A stretch of DNA of 64,000 nt, from positions 62,001-126,000 of the forward strand of contig NZ_VIGC02000001.1 of NCBI RefSeq assembly GCF_006569185.2, given 5' to 3'. The DNA comes from Litorilinea aerophila. GTDB lineage: Bacteria > Chloroflexota > Anaerolineae > Caldilineales > Caldilineaceae. A program made the translations under genes and the position numbers. Under the pieces are notes generated by a model that was not told the origin of the DNA, made no database searches, and was given only the letters and a program-made list of their open reading frames with translations. The number at the start of each line of letters is the position of its first letter. Position 1 is the first letter of the stretch. Below, in pieces: positions 32,035 to 46,762 of this stretch.

Positions 32035-33645
32035 TCAGCGCTGGCCTTCGGTGGCCACCGTGGGGATGTAGTCCTTGATCTTGATGTAACCCGAGGGGGG
32101 TGTCAGCAGCAGAGGCGGCGCTGGCGTACGGGCTTCCTGGCGCTGCAGAAAGTCGAAGAAATTCCAGGTGATGCGGCTCACCACTTTCATGGTGCCGTTG
32201 CTGGTGGCCCAGTCCATCCACCCCCGGCGATAGAGGAAGATGCTGATGACATACGGGCCAGCCGGCCCCCACACCAGCGCCACATCGCTGTGGCTTTCGA
32301 AGGCAAAGCCATGCTTGTGGATGATCCAGGTGGCGTTGGGACGGGGCAGCCCGGCCCACACCATCTCCTGGAACTCGTCGTGGGTCATGTAAAAGAGGAT
32401 GGAGAGGCACTCCTCAGGGGTAAAGCGGTCGGGGTACACTTCCAGCAGGAGGCCCCGGCCCTGGGTACAGTCGTAAATGGCCGCCAGGATGCGCCCCATC
32501 TCCGCGGGCGTGGACTGGAGGTTGGGATCCGGGTTGGTGTTCCAGTCGGTCCGCTGATTGCCCGGCGTGGGGATCTCCGGCAGGGCAACCTGGGCGTCGT
32601 AGCCGGACTGCATGTAGGTGTTGACGAAGCCCAGGGAGCGCATGAACTCGGTGAAGCGCCGGGCACCGGTCGTCACATCGCCGTCCCCCAGGAACTGGAG
32701 CAGCATGTTGGCTGCGTAGTTGTTGCTTTCGCCCAGCGCGTAGTCTATCCACTGCCCCACCTGCACGGCTGTGGCGTCATCCCCGTCGATGCCGTTGTCC
32801 AACTTGTGCATCACGGCCGCGGCGATGGCAATCTTCAGGGTGGACATGCCGGAGAAGGAGACATCCGCGTCCACCGCTCCTTCCTGGCCGCTGGTCAGAT
32901 CCTGGACGTAGACCGCGGCAAAGCCGGGGAAATTGGAGAGATAGCGATCCAGCTCCCGGGCCAGGTCCGCCAGGGAGGGCGCCGGCGGCGGGATCTCGGT
33001 CAGGGCCAGCTCGGCCGTGCGGGTGCGATCATCGGTGAGGGCTGCCACCACCCGGGGGACGCTGGCTTCCACATCCAGTTGGTAGCCGGGTGTGCCGGGG
33101 ATCCAGGTCCAGTCTCGGCTGTAGGTACCCACGTAGCCGCCGGGCAGATCGGCCTCTCCGGTACCGCCTTCACTCCAGCGGCTGGTGGGGGGCAGGACCC
33201 GGGCCGGCTGGGGGCCCCGGTTGTAGTCGGCGGCCACCGTAGCCAGCCACGCCCGCAGCTTCTCGCCGTTGAGGGTGAAGCGCACGGGCACATCCCGCCG
33301 CCGCTGTTCCAACCCCAAAGCCGCCCGCACGGCAATGTCCACGAAGGTCGGCCCCTCCAGATACTGGCTGGCTTCGGCCACCATCTGCTCCACGTCCACG
33401 TGGAAGTCGATGGTCTCGGGCCGCAGCACCAGCCGCTCCCCGGCGAAGTAAACGGCGATGGGCTGGCGGTAGACGTACTCCAGATGCTGCCGGATCTCCT
33501 GGGTATCCTTGAGCCCGCTCAGATCCAGCCCGCCCAGGTAGACCCCAGGGGGGATGGGCGCGGCAGAAACTTTGAAGCGAGTATAAACGGGAAAGATGGC
33601 GAGTACGGCGACGAGAACTGCGACGAACGTGATAAATCTACGCAT
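32035..33645 (-). CDS. Exported class A beta-lactamase-like serine hydrolase with N-terminal PG-binding domain
   Basis: 536 aa. A signal/anchor helix (5-25) is followed by a VanW-adjacent peptidoglycan-binding-4-like domain (about 30-215). The serine hydrolase domain runs from about 225: S268-T-L-K271 (SxxK), S307-N-N309 (SDN-like triad) and K-H-G in 'IIHKHGFAF' (KTG-like). The catalytic elements are complete, though the second and third motifs are variants. It may be a true beta-lactamase, or a cell-wall amidase/transpeptidase-like enzyme without drug activity; the domain fusion favours a wall role. It is in the guaA orientation, with a tandem repeat between them. Confidence 0.8.
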   Translation of the reverse strand: MRRFITFVAVLVAVLAIFPVYTRFKVSAAPIPPGVYLGGLDLSGLKDTQEIRQHLEYVYRQPIAVYFAGERLVLRPETIDFHVDVEQMVAEASQYLEGPTFVDIAVRAALGLEQRRRDVPVRFTLNGEKLRAWLATVAADYNRGPQPARVLPPTSRWSEGGTGEADLPGGYVGTYSRDWTWIPGTPGYQLDVEASVPRVVAALTDDRTRTAELALTEIPPPAPSLADLARELDRYLSNFPGFAAVYVQDLTSGQEGAVDADVSFSGMSTLKIAIAAAVMHKLDNGIDGDDATAVQVGQWIDYALGESNNYAANMLLQFLGDGDVTTGARRFTEFMRSLGFVNTYMQSGYDAQVALPEIPTPGNQRTDWNTNPDPNLQSTPAEMGRILAAIYDCTQGRGLLLEVYPDRFTPEECLSILFYMTHDEFQEMVWAGLPRPNATWIIHKHGFAFESHSDVALVWGPAGPYVISIFLYRRGWMDWATSNGTMKVVSRITWNFFDFLQRQEARTPAPPLLLTPPSGYIKIKDYIPTVATEGQR

Positions 33646-33647
33646 TC

Positions 33648-33703
33648 GTCATTCCCACGCAGTCATTCCCCCTCAGTCACTTCCACTCAGTCACTCCCAC
33701 TCA
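33648..33703 (-). repeat. Four tandem 14-nt units across the guaA stop codon
   Basis: Units at 33648-33661, 33662-33675, 33676-33689 and 33690-33703 share GTCAnTyCCmnnCA. The last unit encodes the end of GuaA (Glu-Trp-Glu-stop), so the array looks like duplication of the gene's 3' tip into the intergenic gap. Confidence 0.8.
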
Positions 33704-35271
33704 ATGGTGGCCGGTGGCTTGCTGCTGATATCATACACCACCCGGTTGACGCCGTCCACCTCATTGACAATGCGGTTGCTGACCCGGGCCAGCAGCTCAT
33801 AGGGCAGGCGGGCCCAATCGGCCGTCATGAAGTCGTCGGTGGTGACGGCCCGCAGGGCCACCACGTGGGCATAGGTGCGGCCGTCCCCCATGACGCCCAC
33901 ACTGCGCACCGGCAGGAGCACGGCAAAGACCTGGCTGGTCTGGCGGTAGAGGCCGGCCCGGCGCAGCTCTTCCAGGAAGATGGCGTCGGCCTGACGCAGG
34001 GTCTCCAGCCGCTCCCAGGTGACCTCGCCCAGGATGCGGATGGCCAACCCTGGCCCCGGGAAGGGATGCCGCCAGACGATCTCCTCGGGCAGGCCCAGCA
34101 CCTCGCCCACGGCGCGCACCTCGTCCTTGAAGAGCATGCGCAGGGGCTCGATGAGCTGGAAGGTCATGTCCGCGGGCAGCCCCCCCACGTTGTGGTGGGT
34201 CTTGATGGTGCGGGCGTTGCGGGTGTCGTCGTTGCTGGCCGACTCAATCACGTCCGGGTAGAGGGTCCCCTGGGCCAGGAAGGCGGGCGTGTCGGTTCCC
34301 CACTGGGCGGCCAGGCGGGCGGCCTCGGCCTCGAAGACCCGGATGAAGCGAGCGCCGATGCGTTTGCGCTTCTCCTCGGGATCGGTGACACCGGCCAGGT
34401 CGCTGAGGAACTCCTCCTTGGCGTCCACGGCCACCAGGCGCATGCCCTGATGGCGCTGGAAGGTCTCCACCACCTGCTCCGCTTCCCCCTGGCGCAGGAG
34501 GCCGTGATCCACGAAGACGCAGGTCAGGCGATCGCCGATGGCCCGGTGGACCAGGGTTGCGGCCACGGCGCTGTCCACGCCGCCGCTCAGGCCACAGATG
34601 ACGTGCCCCTCTGGGCCCACCCGCTCCTGGATCTGGGCCACCGTCTCCTGGATGAAGTTCCCGGGCGTCCAGTCGCCGGTGCAGCCGCAGATTCCCTTGA
34701 CGAAATTGGTCAGAATGGCCATGCCCTGGGGGGTGTGGCGCACTTCGGGGTGGAACTGCAGGCCGTAGATGCGCCGGCCTTCATGGGCGATGGCGGCAAA
34801 GGGGGAGTTGTCGCTGCGGCCGATGGCGACGAAGCCCGGCGGAAGCTGCTCCACCCGGTCGCCGTGGCTCATCCAGACCTGCAGGGTGGAGGGCAATCCG
34901 GCAAAGAGGGGGCTACGGGTTCCCGCTTCCCCGCCCGCCACGGTGAGGGTGGCCGGGCCGTATTCCCGCTCCCGGCTGGGCGACACCCGGCCGCCCAGGG
35001 TGTGGGCCAGAAGCTGCAGGCCGTAGCAAATGCCCAACACCGGCACGCCCAGCTCCAACACCACCTCCGGCAGGGTGGGCGCGCCCGGTTCGTAGACGCT
35101 GTTGGGGCCGCCGGAGAGGATGATCCCGGCCGGGCGCAGCTGGGGCAGGCGCTCGGCGGCCTGGTCCCACGAGATCAGCTCGGCGTAGACCTGGGCCTCT
35201 CGCACGCGACGACAGATGAGTTGGCTGTACTGGCTGCCGTAGTCAAGGACGGCGATGGTCTGATGGTTCAT
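33691..35271 (-). CDS. guaA: GMP synthase (glutamine-hydrolysing)
   Basis: 526 aa. Converts XMP to GMP with glutamine and ATP in purine synthesis. N-terminal class I amidotransferase: C82 in 'GICYGLQLL', His/Glu in 'LQFHPEV'. The ATP pyrophosphatase motif 'SGGVDS' is at about 228, and the C-terminal dimerisation domain ends in 'PPATIEWE', the usual family terminus. Start ATG 35271 (a GTG at 35274 is directly in front). The first 29 nt overlap the end of the metallopeptidase gene. Full length and canonical. Confidence 0.98.
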   Translation of the reverse strand: MNHQTIAVLDYGSQYSQLICRRVREAQVYAELISWDQAAERLPQLRPAGIILSGGPNSVYEPGAPTLPEVVLELGVPVLGICYGLQLLAHTLGGRVSPSREREYGPATLTVAGGEAGTRSPLFAGLPSTLQVWMSHGDRVEQLPPGFVAIGRSDNSPFAAIAHEGRRIYGLQFHPEVRHTPQGMAILTNFVKGICGCTGDWTPGNFIQETVAQIQERVGPEGHVICGLSGGVDSAVAATLVHRAIGDRLTCVFVDHGLLRQGEAEQVVETFQRHQGMRLVAVDAKEEFLSDLAGVTDPEEKRKRIGARFIRVFEAEAARLAAQWGTDTPAFLAQGTLYPDVIESASNDDTRNARTIKTHHNVGGLPADMTFQLIEPLRMLFKDEVRAVGEVLGLPEEIVWRHPFPGPGLAIRILGEVTWERLETLRQADAIFLEELRRAGLYRQTSQVFAVLLPVRSVGVMGDGRTYAHVVALRAVTTDDFMTADWARLPYELLARVSNRIVNEVDGVNRVVYDISSKPPATIEWE

Positions 35272-37291
35272 CACGAGGTTCTATCCTGTACTCGTAGGCG
35301 GCCGGCTCGGTAGTGATGGGCGCCAGGGCGCTGATGGCCAGCACCGCGGTTCTGCCCCCGCCCAGGCCGTCCACCGGGATGGTGGCGCGGCCGGCTTCAT
35401 CCACGGTAAAGCGCTCCAGCTCCTGGAGCCGATTGTCCTGCAGATGGAGGATCTGGAGGAGCCAGCGCTGACGCAGGCGGCCGTCGGTCAACAGCCACCC
35501 CTCGCTTTCCCAGCCGTCGGCGCCGTTCTCAAAATCGGCGGTGTAGTCCAGGGCCGGAATCTGGACGTCATCGATCAGCCAGCCGCTGTTGTTGACCGCG
35601 TCATCGGTGATGTATTCGAAGCGCACCCAAATTTCCTGGCCCGCATAGGGGCTCAGGTCAAAGGTTTCCTGCACCCAGCCGGGCGCGTCCCCTTCCCCGG
35701 GGCTGGTGCCCGTGTAGGCCGGGCCCAGGGCGTTGTGGTCGGCATCGGGCGGCTGGGTGTACTGGCCGGAGAGGAGCTCCCAGTGGTGTCCATCCCGGCT
35801 GACGCTCACATAGCCGTAGTCGTAGTCCTTCTCGATATCCCACCACATGGCCACCTGCATCTCCACCGGCGTGCCGGCGGCCAGGGCGCTCAGGTCGAAA
35901 CGGCGGGTCAGGCGGCTGTTGGTGTCGTCGCCCCGGTTGCTCCACCAGGCGTAGTGGCCACTGAAGGGCTCTGCGCGAGCCAGGCGGGTCTCGGTCTGCC
36001 CCTGGAAGTAGAGGGTCACGTCGCCCTGGCCTTCCAGCAGGATGTAGTCGGTCGCGTAGTTGTGGACGGTGGAGCGGCGCAGTTCCGTGGGGTACTCGCT
36101 GTGCACCTGGTCCAGCACCGGGGCGGGCGGCTGGATCTCGAAGTACCCCAGGCGTCCCTGGCCGTCCAGGGCATTGGGGTCGTCCAGGTAGTTGGCCACC
36201 ACCCAATCGGCAAAGACGGCATCGAAGTTCAGGCCCAGGGGAGCCAGGGCGGCGTCAAAGCCGCGGGTACCGTTGGCGGGGTTGGCCACCACTGCCTGGG
36301 TCACCTCGGCGCCAAAGCGCTGGGCAAAATAGGAGATAAACAGATAGGCGGCGCCGTAATGGGCATCGTTGAAACCCATGTCCGGGCTCCAGGTGGTGAG
36401 CTGGGTGTCCGGGTTGTTGGCAAAACTACGCACAAAGCCCAGGTCGGGCGCATAGCCCACCACTTCCTGGGCATACTCGCTGAGGCCCTCGTTGACCCAG
36501 GTCTCCTCGTTGCGGTCGTTGTACCAGTGGATCATGTGCTGGAACTCGTGGGCCAGCACCGTCTCGTAGTACTCGAAGTCTCGGGTCCGGTTCAGCCATT
36601 CCAGGCTGATGTAGAACATCTCCTTCTCGTTGGAGAAGGGGTGGGCCAGCCGGCTGTACTCGTCGATGCTGCTGAAATAGCCGGCAATGCCGTCGCCCAG
36701 CCCGTAGGCGTGGAGGATGTGGAGACGGGGATCCCCATCCACGCCAGGGTTCCACTCGGGGCCGAAGAATTCCACCAGCTTGGGATAGATGTCGGTGCTG
36801 AAATGCTCCACAGACCGGATCAGGTCCAGCCGCTCCACCGGACGGCCCACCTCCACCCAGGCGTAGGCCACATCGGTTCGAGCCACCAATTCCGCGGTAA
36901 TCTGAAAGTTGCGATTCGCAGTGACGTCGTGCACCCAGAACGCCAGGTGATCCCCCACCTGGTAAGTCACGGGCGTCTCCACGGCCACCAGGGGAATTTC
37001 GCCCACCTCCGGCTTGAAACGCATGGCCAGATCCCGCAGATCGCGGGTGGGGACGATGACCTGGGCCAGCTGCGCCTCGGTGCTGAGGGGGGGCGCCGGT
37101 TCCGGCGTCAGGGCCAGCAGGCCGGCGGGGCGCTTGCCAGGCTGGGGAGCAGGCGCCGGCGTGGACGTGGCAGAAGGTCGCTCTGCGCGCCGGGGGATCT
37201 CCCCCACCTGCCAGCTAAAAGAGCAGGCCAACAGGGGGAGCCACAACAGGCCCACCACCAGCCCCAGGAGTCGTCGTTTCACGTTCACCAT
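35243..37291 (-). CDS. Lipoprotein zinc metallopeptidase with immune-inhibitor-A-like C-terminus
   Basis: 682 aa from the ATG at 37291, with GGAGGG 6 nt upstream. Lipobox 'LLWLPLLAC' at about residue 23, then a Pro/Ser linker. The catalytic helix is '[19 protein letters not shown]', HExxH with the downstream Glu in '[12 protein letters not shown]', similar to M30/M6-like secreted peptidases. The C-terminal half includes an immune-inhibitor-A/MAM-like beta-sandwich at about 420-600 ('[24 protein letters not shown]', split). It is anchored on the outer membrane face or the exterior. It overlaps guaA by 29 nt, an odd pairing for a housekeeping gene. Confidence 0.83.
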   Translation of the reverse strand: MVNVKRRLLGLVVGLLWLPLLACSFSWQVGEIPRRAERPSATSTPAPAPQPGKRPAGLLALTPEPAPPLSTEAQLAQVIVPTRDLRDLAMRFKPEVGEIPLVAVETPVTYQVGDHLAFWVHDVTANRNFQITAELVARTDVAYAWVEVGRPVERLDLIRSVEHFSTDIYPKLVEFFGPEWNPGVDGDPRLHILHAYGLGDGIAGYFSSIDEYSRLAHPFSNEKEMFYISLEWLNRTRDFEYYETVLAHEFQHMIHWYNDRNEETWVNEGLSEYAQEVVGYAPDLGFVRSFANNPDTQLTTWSPDMGFNDAHYGAAYLFISYFAQRFGAEVTQAVVANPANGTRGFDAALAPLGLNFDAVFADWVVANYLDDPNALDGQGRLGYFEIQPPAPVLDQVHSEYPTELRRSTVHNYATDYILLEGQGDVTLYFQGQTETRLARAEPFSGHYAWWSNRGDDTNSRLTRRFDLSALAAGTPVEMQVAMWWDIEKDYDYGYVSVSRDGHHWELLSGQYTQPPDADHNALGPAYTGTSPGEGDAPGWVQETFDLSPYAGQEIWVRFEYITDDAVNNSGWLIDDVQIPALDYTADFENGADGWESEGWLLTDGRLRQRWLLQILHLQDNRLQELERFTVDEAGRATIPVDGLGGGRTAVLAISALAPITTEPAAYEYRIEPRDEPSDHRRP

Positions 37292-37393
37292 CCACTTCCC
37301 TCCGCCTGCCATCGCCACACGATACAGCCGCTATTTAACCAGACAATCCCGCCAGGACCAAGTCCAGACAGGGCCACGGATGCGCCTCCGGGC

Positions 37394-40300
37394 TCATGGC
37401 ACCAGCCCCGCGGCCGGTAGCCGCCAGAGGGTGAGCCGACAGGCACCGCTGTCGGCCACGGCCAGAAGCACCTCATCCCCCTGGAGGGCCGCATCCACCC
37501 CCACCGGCGTGTGCAACAGGGCCGGATCCACCAACTGGCGCCAGGGTCGCCCCCCCGCCGTGTGGTACTGGATCCGGTGGCGCACCGGGTCGGAAAGAAA
37601 GAAGCTACCATCCGGCAGGCCGGCCAGGTGGGGCCCATCCAGGGTGGTGCTGCGGGGCAGGGCCACCACGCTGGCCAGATCGTCCAGACGCCAGAGCCGC
37701 CCATCCTCGGCGGTCACCGCCCAGGCGGTCTCGCCCACGGCCAGGGTATCCACCGGCTGCCCTCGCCCCAGCTGTGTATCCCGGCCTCCGTACTGGCCCA
37801 GCAGATTTCCGGCGGCATCCAGCAGCGCCACCCGCGCGCCGCCCGTATCCGCCACCAGGAGATGGCCGGCGGCATCCACGGCGATGCCCCGGGGCCGGTA
37901 GAAGCCGACCTGCCCGGCCAGGGCCTGGACCTGCCCGGTGGCGGGATCCAGCCGGATCACCTGCTGGCTGCCGGCGTCCAGCACCCAGACCACCCCGTCG
38001 GCCACGGCCAGGTCCACCGGCTCCTGGAACAGTTCACTCGAGAAGCGGCGCACCAGGTTGCCGGCCAGGTCAAAGAGGGCCACATCCTGGTTCCCGCTGT
38101 CGGCCACATAGAGCTGCCCCCGGGCCAGGTCCAGGGCCACCCCCCGGGGCGTCAGCACGGGCGCGGCGCCACAGTTACCCCCTACCTGCCACAGGGGCTC
38201 CGCCAACAGGGTCGGCAGGTCCCCCGGCGGGATGGCCAGCCGGGGCTGGTAGAGGTCAAAGGTGTAGGAAAGGGCGAAGTCGCCGCGCCCGGAAGGCTCC
38301 CCCAGACGAGGATCCAGGAGCGTTGGAGCGTCGGGCAGGGCCAGGTCCCCTGGCTGCACTTGGGCCAACACGGGCGAGAGGTAGCGGCTGGACAGGGGCG
38401 CCGGACTGCTGCCCGGGGGCTGCCAGAGCAACCGGAGCCCCGGCGCCCGTGGATCGGGCACGTGGCGGATCTCCAGGGGATGCCAGCCCGGCTCCAGGTA
38501 GATGCTGCCCTGTGCGTAGGCTGGGGCGTCATCCTGGGCGAACTGGCTATCCACCACCGTCTGGCCGTCCACCAGCACCTGGACAAAACCGTCGCTCACG
38601 CTGGCCAGCAGGTACTCACCAGCCCGGGGCGCAGCCAGCTTGCCTTCCCACCGCACGCTGTAGGGCTGGGGCAGCTCCACGGGGAGGCCGGGCAGGGGAT
38701 CTTTGCGCAGGCTGAGGAGCGGGCCTTCCAGTCGGCTGCCGGCGAAGTAGCTGCCCACCAGGCCCACGTTGGGGAAGGGCGGCCCATAAAGGAAGGGCCG
38801 GGGAATGGCAGTCAGGCTGCCGCCGGGCGGCTCCCAGCGGAGGGCCAGGTCGGCAGGCTGGTCGCCGGAACGGTAGCGCATGGTCAGGTGGTAGAGGCCC
38901 CGGGCCAGGGAGATCCGCTGTTCCGTCAGGCCCAGGGACGTATCCAACACGATGGTTCGGTCCAGCTGCAGGCTGAAGAGAGCCGGACTGCCCACCGCGC
39001 CCAGGTCCACGACGAAGCGGTAGACGCCGTCCACCGGCACCCGCAGGCTCCCCTCCCACTGGACGCTGAAGGGCGGCGGCAGCGGCGGCTCCTCACCCCA
39101 GGGAAAGGCCAGGGGGCCATCCTGATGGACCAAAGCGGCCTCTTCGGGCAGGCCCACCGCCGGTCCAGAAAAGTAAAAGCCCTGGAGCCCCTGACGGCGG
39201 TCGAGAAGGTCCCGTGGCACCCGGTAGGTAACGAAGAGGCTGGGGCCGGCGACCTCCTGGTTGGACGCCCCGGGTTCGGCCTGGATCTCGCCGCCCGGGT
39301 AAAAGAGCCGGAGCAGATCGATGAGGGGCTGATCCTCCATGGCCACCAGGTAGATCAGGTCCCCCTCGGGCACGCCAGGGAAGGGCAACACCTCCGCCGG
39401 GTCCAGGGGACGCACCCGGGGATCGTCCAGGGCATGGGCGGCCATGAGATGCAGGGTTGCAGCCTGGGACTCCCCCGCCAGGAGGGAAGGGGGCACCAGC
39501 AGCACAAAGGATTCGTCCGCGGCGTCCTGTCCGCCCTGGGGTCTGCAGGGGTTACCGCGGCCAGGGGCCGCTTCCCCCTGCAGACAGTCAGCCACATAAC
39601 GGGCCATGGCCACCGCCACCGAGTCGGAGCCCGACCGGCCCACCTGTTCCAGCTGGCCCACCAGGCGCAGGCTGCCGGGCACCGCGGCCAGCACCAGCAC
39701 GACCAGGGCCGCGGCCAGGACGGACTGGGGGCGAAAGACGGGACGCCAGGTCTGGATGCCGGTGACCAGGATCTGCTCCAGCCCGACGGCTGCAGCCAGG
39801 ACCAGAAGGGGCAGCCAGGCCAGTAACCCACCCGCCGGCGCGGCCGACGCCGGGGCGAAGGGTGTCCACAGGGCCAACAGGGTCAACCCAATCAGGAGGC
39901 CGGCTGCCGGCGGGTGGGTGCCATAGCGGGCCAGAACACCCAGGCCCACGGTGGCCAGCACCAGGCTGATTCCATCCAGCAGGGGCGCCTCCGTGAAGTA
40001 GGGGAGGGCGGGCATCCCGCCCCAGGCCAACAGCGCGGTAAGCAGCGGGAACCATCCGGCGCCCTCCGCCGCCCCCTGCCAGTGGCCCGAGGTCCAGCCA
40101 GGCAGGCCCACGGCCAGGGCCACCAGGGCCATCAGCCAGAAGCCCATGTTGCCTTCGGGCTCGTTGCTCTCCTGCCGCCAGGGGAGAATCCGACCGCCCC
40201 CCAGCAGGGCCAGGGCCAGCACCCAGAGGACCAGGGCGGGTCCCAGGCCGCCGGCCACCTGGAGCAGAAGCCCCCAGGCCACGCCGGACCACACCGCCCA

Positions 40301-41308
40301 GCGGATGTCCCGGCAGCGAGGCCAGGCCCAGAGGCCCAGGCAGATCCAGAGGGGCCAGGCAACCGCCTGGGTCGCGGCCAGGCGGCTGACGCCCAAGTGC
40401 CAGGGGCTGAAGGCCAGCAGGAGGGTGGCCAGGGTTGCGCTCGCCCCGCCCACGTAGCGGCGGGCGGCCAGCCAGAAGGCGGGCAGGGTGAGGCTGCCGA
40501 TGGTGGCAGCGGCCAGGCGCAGGCTCCAGAGGCTCTCCTGGCCGGGAGCCCCCTGGGCACGCCAGAACAGGCGGGCCAGCAGGGCGAAGAGGTCCCCGGG
40601 CAGCTCCGGGGCAGGCCCCAGGGGCTGTCCGGCTGCCAGTTGCAGCGCCAGGTCACATTCGGCCAGGCCCGGGCCATCCCCACAGCCGGGCGGCAGGGAA
40701 GCCAGCCGCCAGAAGCGCAGGGCCACAGCCCCCGCCAGGAGCCCCAGGGTGACGAGTCCCACCCAGCCCAGGGCCGGGCGATCCGATTCGTGGGACAGAG
40801 CAATGGCCTGGGTGTTCCGGGCGCCCAGGGCGGTGCGGACAAAGCGCCCGGCGGCGTCCACGGTCCAGCGATAGGCGGGCCGGGGGTAGGCGGCGATCTC
40901 GCCAGGCCATGCCGTGGCCACCACCAGGAAGAGTAGACCCAGCCACCAGAGGACGTCCAGCAGGCCGACCCGCAGCCAGCCGGGCATTCCGGCCCAGCCA
41001 TGGGCAGCTCCGGCCACGGCCAGCGAGCAGAGCCCGGCCGCCAGCAGGGTCCGGGGCCAGAGGGCGCCCCTGCCGGCCCACCGTCGAAGCACGCCGGGGG
41101 AGATCGGCGGGAAATATGGGGCCGCCACCAGGCCGGCCAGCACCGCAGCCGCGGCCAGGAGCAGGAGGCCATCCCGCAGGCGCGCGGCCAGTGCTCCCGG
41201 CGCCACCTCCCCCGCGCCCGGTGTCGGGAGCCCCTGGGATGTGGCCAGGATGTGGTGGCCCAGCCAGGCCAGGGCCACGGCGATGGCAAGGAAAGTGAGT
41301 CTACGCAT
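37394..41308 (-). CDS. Giant membrane protein: PMT/ArnT-like N-half, two PA14-like domains and an NHL-type beta-propeller
   Basis: 1304 aa. The first about 590 residues are about 12-14 membrane helices of GT39/ArnT-like style ('LRFWRLASLPPG' is the typical loop), but the catalytic Asp-Glu pair of active members is not clear (GCGDGPGLAECD). Residues about 735-845 and 865-975 resemble PA14-like sugar-binding domains ('GFYFSGPAVGLPEE', 'GLVGSYFAGSRLEGPL'). About 1040-1300 holds NHL-like repeats ('VALDLARGQLYVADSGNQDV', 'GIAVDAAGHLLVADTGGARV'). Last gene of the operon with the GT2 and the YfhO-flippase fusion. It may transfer glycan and recognise the product outside. Activity is inferred. Confidence 0.7.
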   Translation of the reverse strand: MRRLTFLAIAVALAWLGHHILATSQGLPTPGAGEVAPGALAARLRDGLLLLAAAAVLAGLVAAPYFPPISPGVLRRWAGRGALWPRTLLAAGLCSLAVAGAAHGWAGMPGWLRVGLLDVLWWLGLLFLVVATAWPGEIAAYPRPAYRWTVDAAGRFVRTALGARNTQAIALSHESDRPALGWVGLVTLGLLAGAVALRFWRLASLPPGCGDGPGLAECDLALQLAAGQPLGPAPELPGDLFALLARLFWRAQGAPGQESLWSLRLAAATIGSLTLPAFWLAARRYVGGASATLATLLLAFSPWHLGVSRLAATQAVAWPLWICLGLWAWPRCRDIRWAVWSGVAWGLLLQVAGGLGPALVLWVLALALLGGGRILPWRQESNEPEGNMGFWLMALVALAVGLPGWTSGHWQGAAEGAGWFPLLTALLAWGGMPALPYFTEAPLLDGISLVLATVGLGVLARYGTHPPAAGLLIGLTLLALWTPFAPASAAPAGGLLAWLPLLVLAAAVGLEQILVTGIQTWRPVFRPQSVLAAALVVLVLAAVPGSLRLVGQLEQVGRSGSDSVAVAMARYVADCLQGEAAPGRGNPCRPQGGQDAADESFVLLVPPSLLAGESQAATLHLMAAHALDDPRVRPLDPAEVLPFPGVPEGDLIYLVAMEDQPLIDLLRLFYPGGEIQAEPGASNQEVAGPSLFVTYRVPRDLLDRRQGLQGFYFSGPAVGLPEEAALVHQDGPLAFPWGEEPPLPPPFSVQWEGSLRVPVDGVYRFVVDLGAVGSPALFSLQLDRTIVLDTSLGLTEQRISLARGLYHLTMRYRSGDQPADLALRWEPPGGSLTAIPRPFLYGPPFPNVGLVGSYFAGSRLEGPLLSLRKDPLPGLPVELPQPYSVRWEGKLAAPRAGEYLLASVSDGFVQVLVDGQTVVDSQFAQDDAPAYAQGSIYLEPGWHPLEIRHVPDPRAPGLRLLWQPPGSSPAPLSSRYLSPVLAQVQPGDLALPDAPTLLDPRLGEPSGRGDFALSYTFDLYQPRLAIPPGDLPTLLAEPLWQVGGNCGAAPVLTPRGVALDLARGQLYVADSGNQDVALFDLAGNLVRRFSSELFQEPVDLAVADGVVWVLDAGSQQVIRLDPATGQVQALAGQVGFYRPRGIAVDAAGHLLVADTGGARVALLDAAGNLLGQYGGRDTQLGRGQPVDTLAVGETAWAVTAEDGRLWRLDDLASVVALPRSTTLDGPHLAGLPDGSFFLSDPVRHRIQYHTAGGRPWRQLVDPALLHTPVGVDAALQGDEVLLAVADSGACRLTLWRLPAAGLVP

Positions 41309-41345
41309 TTTCAGACAGACAGGACGACTGCCCCAATGGCCTCAA

Positions 41346-41428
41346 TACAGTCTGGCGTAAATACCACGGCAGAAATTCGGCGGCCCTACCTCTTGTGGAA
41401 ACCATCGGCGAATTTCTGCCGGGATTTA
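41346..41428 (-). repeat. Palindromic repeat element, copy 4 (83 nt)
   Basis: Plus-strand ends are TACAGTCTGGCGTAAATACC and CGAATTTCTGCCGGGATTTA. The arms pair over CGGCAGAAATTCG. Both flanks carry CTCAA (41341-41345 and 41429-41433), consistent with a 5-bp target duplication. It lies between the YfhO-flippase stop, which overlaps its edge, and the giant membrane protein, and is sense relative to that gene. Confidence 0.9.
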
Positions 41429-41429
41429 C

Positions 41430-45719
<4,290 letters not shown>

Positions 45720-45724
45720 GGCGA

Positions 45725-46675
45725 TCAACGGGAGGCAAAGGGCGTGCGGGAATCGGACAGGGGCTGGGCCGGGTCGGCCACAGCGCCCGGGACGGATTCC
45801 AGAAGCGGGAGGGGCTCCCGCTGGATGTGACGGTAGCGCCAGCGGATCTGCCACGTGCGCCAGGCAGATTCCAGCTTGACGGGCACGTCCAGCTTGCTCT
45901 GGCCGATCCGCCGGTCTTCAAAGTGGATGGGAATCTCGATGATGCGGTAGCCCAGCTTCTCACAGAGGTAGGCCATCTCCACCTGGAAGCTGTAGCCGTT
46001 GCTGCGGATGTTCTCCAGGCCGATGCCCAGGAGGGCCTCCCGCCGCCACAGTTTGAAGCCCGCGGTCATGTCCCGGATGCGCAGCCCCAGGATCATGCGG
46101 CTGTAGAGGTTGGCCCACCAGCTCATGAAGCGCCGCCACCAGCCCCATCCCTCGTCCAGGGTACCGCCGGGGACGTAGCGGCTGCCGATGACCACGTCGG
46201 CGCCGGTGGCCAGCATAACGCCGACCATCTGGGGGATGTAGCGAGGCGAATGGCTGAAATCCGCGTCCATTTGCACCACGTACTCGGCGCCGTCGGCCAG
46301 GGCTCGTTGCATGCCGACCACGTAGGCAGTGCCCAGGCCGGCTTTGCGCCGGCGGTGCAAGACCACCATGCGCGGCCGCCGTTCCCCAGGCTGGTTGCCC
46401 CCCGCCTCGAGGCCGGGGTTGTTCTCCGGCGCATTGTAGCGGGCAGCCAGCTGGTCTGCCACCGCGCCGGTCCCGTCGGGCGAGTTATCGTCCACCACCA
46501 GGAGCTGGAGCCGGCGAAACGGCAGGGCGAAGAGCGCCTCGGCCATGGCGGGGAGGTTGTCAGCTTCGTTGTAGGTTGGGATGACCACCGTCAGTGCGAT
46601 CTCTGTCGCGACCGGGTCGGTCCACTGGCGAATGGATTCGCTCACCGCTTCCATAGCCCCGTTGACTGTGGGCAT
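45725..46675 (-). CDS. Family 2 glycosyltransferase, polyprenol-phosphate mannose synthase-like
   Basis: 316 aa. GT-A fold with '[21 protein letters not shown]', the sugar-nucleotide Asp in '[19 protein letters not shown]', the DxD in '[18 protein letters not shown]' and '[16 protein letters not shown]', all typical of the DPM1-like group that makes dolichyl/undecaprenyl-phosphate sugar. No C-terminal membrane domain, so soluble or peripheral. It leads the operon with a promoter at 46706-46735. The product would supply lipid-linked sugar to the PMT-like protein two genes downstream. Confidence 0.87.
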   Translation of the reverse strand: MPTVNGAMEAVSESIRQWTDPVATEIALTVVIPTYNEADNLPAMAEALFALPFRRLQLLVVDDNSPDGTGAVADQLAARYNAPENNPGLEAGGNQPGERRPRMVVLHRRRKAGLGTAYVVGMQRALADGAEYVVQMDADFSHSPRYIPQMVGVMLATGADVVIGSRYVPGGTLDEGWGWWRRFMSWWANLYSRMILGLRIRDMTAGFKLWRREALLGIGLENIRSNGYSFQVEMAYLCEKLGYRIIEIPIHFEDRRIGQSKLDVPVKLESAWRTWQIRWRYRHIQREPLPLLESVPGAVADPAQPLSDSRTPFASR

Positions 46676-46705
46676 GAATTCAGCCCTCGTTTACCCGAAG
46701 GGCAG

Positions 46706-46735
46706 ATTGTAGCACGGCCGGCCCGAGACGGCCAA
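46706..46735 (-). promoter_or_regulatory. Promoter of the GT2-YfhO/flippase-PA14 operon
   Basis: Minus-strand TTGGCC (complement of 46730-46735), an 18-nt spacer and TACAAT (complement of 46706-46711). Leader about 25 nt to the ATG at 46675. Confidence 0.55.
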
Positions 46736-46762
46736 TTGGGCCGACAAAACGGGTGACACCGG

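Noticed and set aside
32290-35313. A 1007-codon open frame on the plus strand across the beta-lactamase-like and guaA genes
   Set aside because: It is antisense to two well-supported genes, has no recognisable domain, and is the kind of long frame that high GC third positions produce by chance.
37511-39826. A 771-codon plus-strand frame
   Set aside because: Antisense to the PA14/NHL region of the giant membrane protein, with no domain signal.
45720-45854. A longer start for the YfhO-flippase fusion
   Set aside because: It overlaps the end of the GT2 gene, and the encoded Pro/Gly-rich residues lack family resemblance; the ATG at 45719 gives the expected first helix.
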